From assembly GCA_022787145.1 (NCBI GenBank), contig JALFVM010000138.1:1-45885 (forward strand): a stretch of DNA of 45,885 nt, in the 5' to 3' direction. The translations under genes were made by a program, and so were the position numbers. Below the pieces are notes generated by a model. That model did no database searches and was not told where the DNA came from. It was given only the letters and a program-made list of their open reading frames with translations. This stretch comes from Lachnospiraceae bacterium. Lineage in GTDB: Bacteria > Bacillota > Clostridia > Lachnospirales > Lachnospiraceae. Of the stretch, positions 44,033-45,885 are shown one piece after another (the stretch's first letter is position 1; every line of letters begins with the position of its first letter).

Positions 44033-45007
44033 CTACAATATATCCTTTAAAATATCAAGCTTTTCCGGTTCCAGATCGAGTAATCTTGAAAGAAACATCT
44101 GGAAGAACCGGAAGGTATCTACTTCTGTCAGTACGGTTGCGTTCGGCTCTTTTCGATAGAAATTCATAGAGTCCACCACGGACTGGCCCAGGGAAATGCC
44201 CTGTGTCTCAATTTCTACAAAGGAATCAAAACCACTGCAGATACTTTGGTCAATAAAATAGGCCACTGCAAGCGGGTCATTGATGACACACCCGATGATA
44301 TGTTCCCACTGCCAGTGAAAATCAAAATAAAATTTTGTAATTTTCTTGATAAAATCACCCATTTTGGGGTTTAAACGGCAGATATACTCTAAAATCGTCG
44401 GTGTGAGAACGATTTTTCTCGTTACATCGAGCCCGATCATGTGAATGCGCATGCTGTTTTCATGCAGTGTTTTGTAAACCAGTGCAGCAGCATCCGGATC
44501 ACACCAGTAGTTATACTCCGCTACCGGAGAACAGTTTCCATGGCTTTTAAATGTCCCGCCCATCGATACCAGCTTGTCAATATTACAAAAGGCATCGAGA
44601 TCTTTTTGAATCAATCTGGCAAGGTTGGTCATCGGACCTAAGGCAATGACAGAGACTTTTTTTCTTTTTAAGGTCAATGTCAAAAAGTCAACAGCACTCA
44701 TTTCCTGTTCATATCCATCGACTTTTGGAAGAAAGCTTTCTCCAAGTCCGTCTTCCCCATGCGTGTCAAGTGCGTTGACATACGCGCGGCATAGCGGTCT
44801 GTCTTCTCCGATAAAAACCGGTACATCCAGACGGTTCATTTGTTTTAGAATTTTTTTTGCGTTCTCAAATCCCATCTCAACCGGGGAATTTCCGCATACG
44901 ATTGTGATCCCGATGACATCGAGTTCCTTTGACTTCAGGGCAAGCATGATTGCCAGGCTGTCATCAATTCCGGGATCACAATCAATGATCACTTTTGTTT
45001 TTTCCAT
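44033..45007 (-). CDS. queK: Inosine-uridine-type nucleoside hydrolase, QueK-like
   Basis: 324-residue N-ribohydrolase. The calcium-binding signature DCDPGIDD lies at residues 9-16; ALGPMTNLARLI and SMGGTFKSHGN follow, then AEYNYWCDPDAA and the late catalytic NDPLAVAYF. Start: the Met of MEKTKVII, with AAAGGA upstream; the frame extends back to 45391 across the riboswitch and promoter and is not coding there. In Clostridioides difficile a preQ1/queuosine cluster encodes QueK, a hydrolase freeing queuine from queuosine. The riboswitch and the transporter neighbour support the same role here; specificity is inferred. Confidence 0.82.
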   Translation of the reverse strand: MEKTKVIIDCDPGIDDSLAIMLALKSKELDVIGITIVCGNSPVEMGFENAKKILKQMNRLDVPVFIGEDRPLCRAYVNALDTHGEDGLGESFLPKVDGYEQEMSAVDFLTLTLKRKKVSVIALGPMTNLARLIQKDLDAFCNIDKLVSMGGTFKSHGNCSPVAEYNYWCDPDAAALVYKTLHENSMRIHMIGLDVTRKIVLTPTILEYICRLNPKMGDFIKKITKFYFDFHWQWEHIIGCVINDPLAVAYFIDQSICSGFDSFVEIETQGISLGQSVVDSMNFYRKEPNATVLTEVDTFRFFQMFLSRLLDLEPEKLDILKDIL

Positions 45008-45077
45008 TTTTTTCCTTTCTGAATCATTTCCAAAGGCAAAAAAATAGCTCTTGCCTATAGAACCTCCATAAACAAAA

Positions 45078-45109
45078 GCATCAACAAAACAGACTGCGTA
45101 TACAGTCTG
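45078..45109 (-). terminator. Terminator downstream of the preQ1 aptamer
   Basis: On the minus strand: CAGACTG-TATACG-CAGTCTG followed by TTTTGTTG. CAAAACA, directly after the aptamer, can pair with TGTTTTG in this segment, giving a plausible antiterminator. Confidence 0.65.
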
Positions 45110-45131
45110 AATAGATAAGTATGTTGTTTTG

Positions 45132-45166
45132 CCTAGTTTTTTATACTGGGAGGTTTTCGAACCAGT
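45132..45166 (-). promoter_or_regulatory. PreQ1-I riboswitch aptamer
   Basis: On the minus strand: P1 ACTGG / CCAGT, an 11-nt loop TTCGAAAACCT, then ATAAAAAACTAGG. Segment lengths match the Bacillus queC preQ1-I aptamer exactly (5-nt stem, 11-nt loop, A-rich tail ATAAAAAACT). The terminal AGG can pair with the loop CCT to close the H-type pseudoknot. Ligand binding would favour the terminator that follows and shut off the queK-ECF-SDR operon. Confidence 0.88.
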
Positions 45167-45176
45167 TTCGCCAGAT

Positions 45177-45205
45177 ATTCTATCACAGTTTTTACGTTCT
45201 GGCAA
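45177..45205 (-). promoter_or_regulatory. Promoter of the preQ1-controlled operon
   Basis: On the minus strand: TTGCCA (45205-45200), 17-nt spacer, TAGAAT (45182-45177) with TGA before it (extended -10). The predicted start lies a few bases before the aptamer. Confidence 0.75.
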
Positions 45206-45342
45206 TGCTTTTGGAAAATCTTCTGGCGAAAGTGGAAAAACAGGAAGAAAGACGAATATTTTTGCCTTCTGTGGCAAATTCTGATTCGAATTTTGGAATG
45301 AGAATAAATTCTGAAAAATACGTGGTAATATTTCCGGGATAG

Positions 45343-45351
45343 TGTTATAAT
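45343..45351 (+). promoter_or_regulatory. Extended -10 promoter of the small membrane protein
   Basis: TGT-TATAAT (45343-45351), an extended -10; only a poor -35 (TGGTAA, 17 nt upstream). Confidence 0.5.
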
Positions 45352-45389
45352 AAAAATAATTATTATGTATTGGAAAGGATGGTGCCATC

Positions 45390-45605
45390 ATGACTAAAGT
45401 AGATGAACTGATTGCAGCGTTAACAAAAAGAGAAGAAGAGAGAACAAAAAATACAGTTTTATGGGCATTGGCGATTATCGGTGCTGTTGCAGCAGTGGCA
45501 GGGATTGCGTATGCTGTATATCGTTTCCTGACTCCGGATTATCTGGAAGATTTTGAAGAAGACTTCGACGATGATTTTGATGATTATTTTGAAGACGAAG
45601 AATAA
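45390..45605 (+). CDS. Small single-pass membrane protein with acidic tail
   Basis: 71 residues: a charged N-terminal helix (TKVDELIAALTKREEERTKN), one membrane helix (about residues 23-45) and a tail made almost entirely of Asp, Glu, Phe and Tyr. Not assigned to a named family. A GGAAAGGATGG site, its own -10 and a terminator directly after the stop support a real gene. The acidic tail would lie on one membrane face; its partner is unknown. Confidence 0.75.
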   Translation: MTKVDELIAALTKREEERTKNTVLWALAIIGAVAAVAGIAYAVYRFLTPDYLEDFEEDFDDDFDDYFEDEE

Positions 45606-45627
45606 AAAAATTGATAACGAACGTATT

Positions 45628-45682
45628 CATGCCTCCGTCAGTAACCTTTTCAAAAGGATGGCGGGGGCATGATTCTGTTTTG
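45628..45682 (+). terminator. Terminator after the small membrane protein
   Basis: 12-bp stem ATGCCTCCGTCA / TGGCGGGGGCAT (45629-45640 with 45659-45670, two G-U pairs) with an inner CCTTTT/AAAAGG, followed by GATTCTGTTTT. Confidence 0.65.
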
Positions 45683-45689
45683 GAGGATT

Positions 45690-45733
45690 TTAAGGCTTCT
45701 CCCACCGCCAAAGGCAGTGGCTTTTTGCCTATA
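45690..45733 (-). mobile_element. Possible IS200/IS605-type right-end hairpin
   Basis: On the minus strand: AAAGCCACTGCC-TTT-GGCGGTGGGAGAAG, stem CCACTGCC/GGCGGTGG with one G-U pair. The layout matches the hairpin at 42759. A minus-strand frame entering from the right edge ends at 45856 (TGA), so a gene lies beyond the window with its 3' end about 125 nt before this hairpin, as for tnpB. The rest of 45740-45855 holds nothing I recognise. Confidence 0.3.
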
Positions 45734-45885
45734 ACAAACGAAAGGGTTTTAAGTTTGAAACAAATAAGTAGAGGGCAGCCAAGAAATAAAGGGCATAGCA
45801 AACAAACCATCTAAACAGGTGGTTTTGAAAAAGTAAATACAGACGCAACACCTAATCAGGTAACTGGAACAGCATCATCTTTGAT

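Noticed and set aside
45008-45391. N-terminal extension of the nucleoside hydrolase frame
   Set aside because: The extension translates the promoter, the preQ1 aptamer and the terminator; a ribosome site and the normal family start are at 45007.
45475-45810. 111-codon minus-strand frame overlapping the small membrane protein
   Set aside because: It runs through a terminator and a hairpin and is antisense to a gene with its own promoter and ribosome site.

Overview
The window looks like the chromosome of a spore-forming, anaerobic member of the Clostridia, most likely family Lachnospiraceae. The grounds are: a yabP-yabQ-divIC-spoIIE-tilS-hpt-ftsH block in the Bacillus/Clostridia order; T-box and preQ1-I leaders; AGGAGG-type ribosome sites with several TTG/GTG starts; an AprBA-type sulfate reduction operon; and LplB/LplC-type sugar permeases beside a YesL protein. 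No prophage, rRNA or CRISPR array was seen. Genus is not determined.

Layout. 0-2.4 kb: CCA-adding enzyme and a CotS-like kinase-fold protein. 2.4-5.3 kb: phosphohexomutase, MazG, HU and RqcP. 5.4-12 kb: sporulation/division/housekeeping block, with a short SpoIIE behind a 21-bp-spacer promoter. 12-14.3 kb: a cytosolic GH13 enzyme. 14.3-14.7 kb: tRNA-Tyr and tRNA-Leu. 14.8-17 kb: a T-box leader and a CstA-family carrier. 17-26.9 kb: sulfate uptake and assimilation (sbp-cysT-cysW-cysA-aprA-aprB-cysD-cysN, then cysK on its own promoter), with two CcpA cre-like sites in front. 27-35 kb: a sucrose/fructoside locus (GH32, binding protein and two permeases on the minus strand; a divergent LacI regulator, YesL and an unknown protein on the plus strand). 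35-38.5 kb: two membrane proteins and asparaginase. 38.5-39.2 kb: two inverted copies of a long palindromic element. 39.3-42.7 kb: PcrA helicase and ApbE. 42.8-45.2 kb, minus strand: a preQ1 riboswitch driving a nucleoside hydrolase (QueK-like), an ECF S component and a short-chain dehydrogenase. 45.4 kb to end: a small membrane protein and an IS200/IS605-like end hairpin.

How it fits together. Sulfate is imported by Sbp-CysTWA, activated to APS by CysDN and reduced to sulfite by AprBA; CysK makes cysteine from sulfide, and the sulfite reductase is not in this window. The sugar locus reads as a lipoprotein-fed permease pair plus an intracellular beta-fructosidase, controlled from a shared divergent intergenic region. 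The queuosine locus looks like salvage of queuosine/queuine under preQ1 control, with a dehydrogenase where the radical-SAM lyase QueL might have been expected.

The least explained structures are two families of non-coding repeats, each present twice. In both, the helices are conserved as base pairs while the bases differ. One family is a ~300-nt palindrome pair at 38.5-39.2 kb; the other is a ~94-nt element at 14.26 and 28.55 kb.
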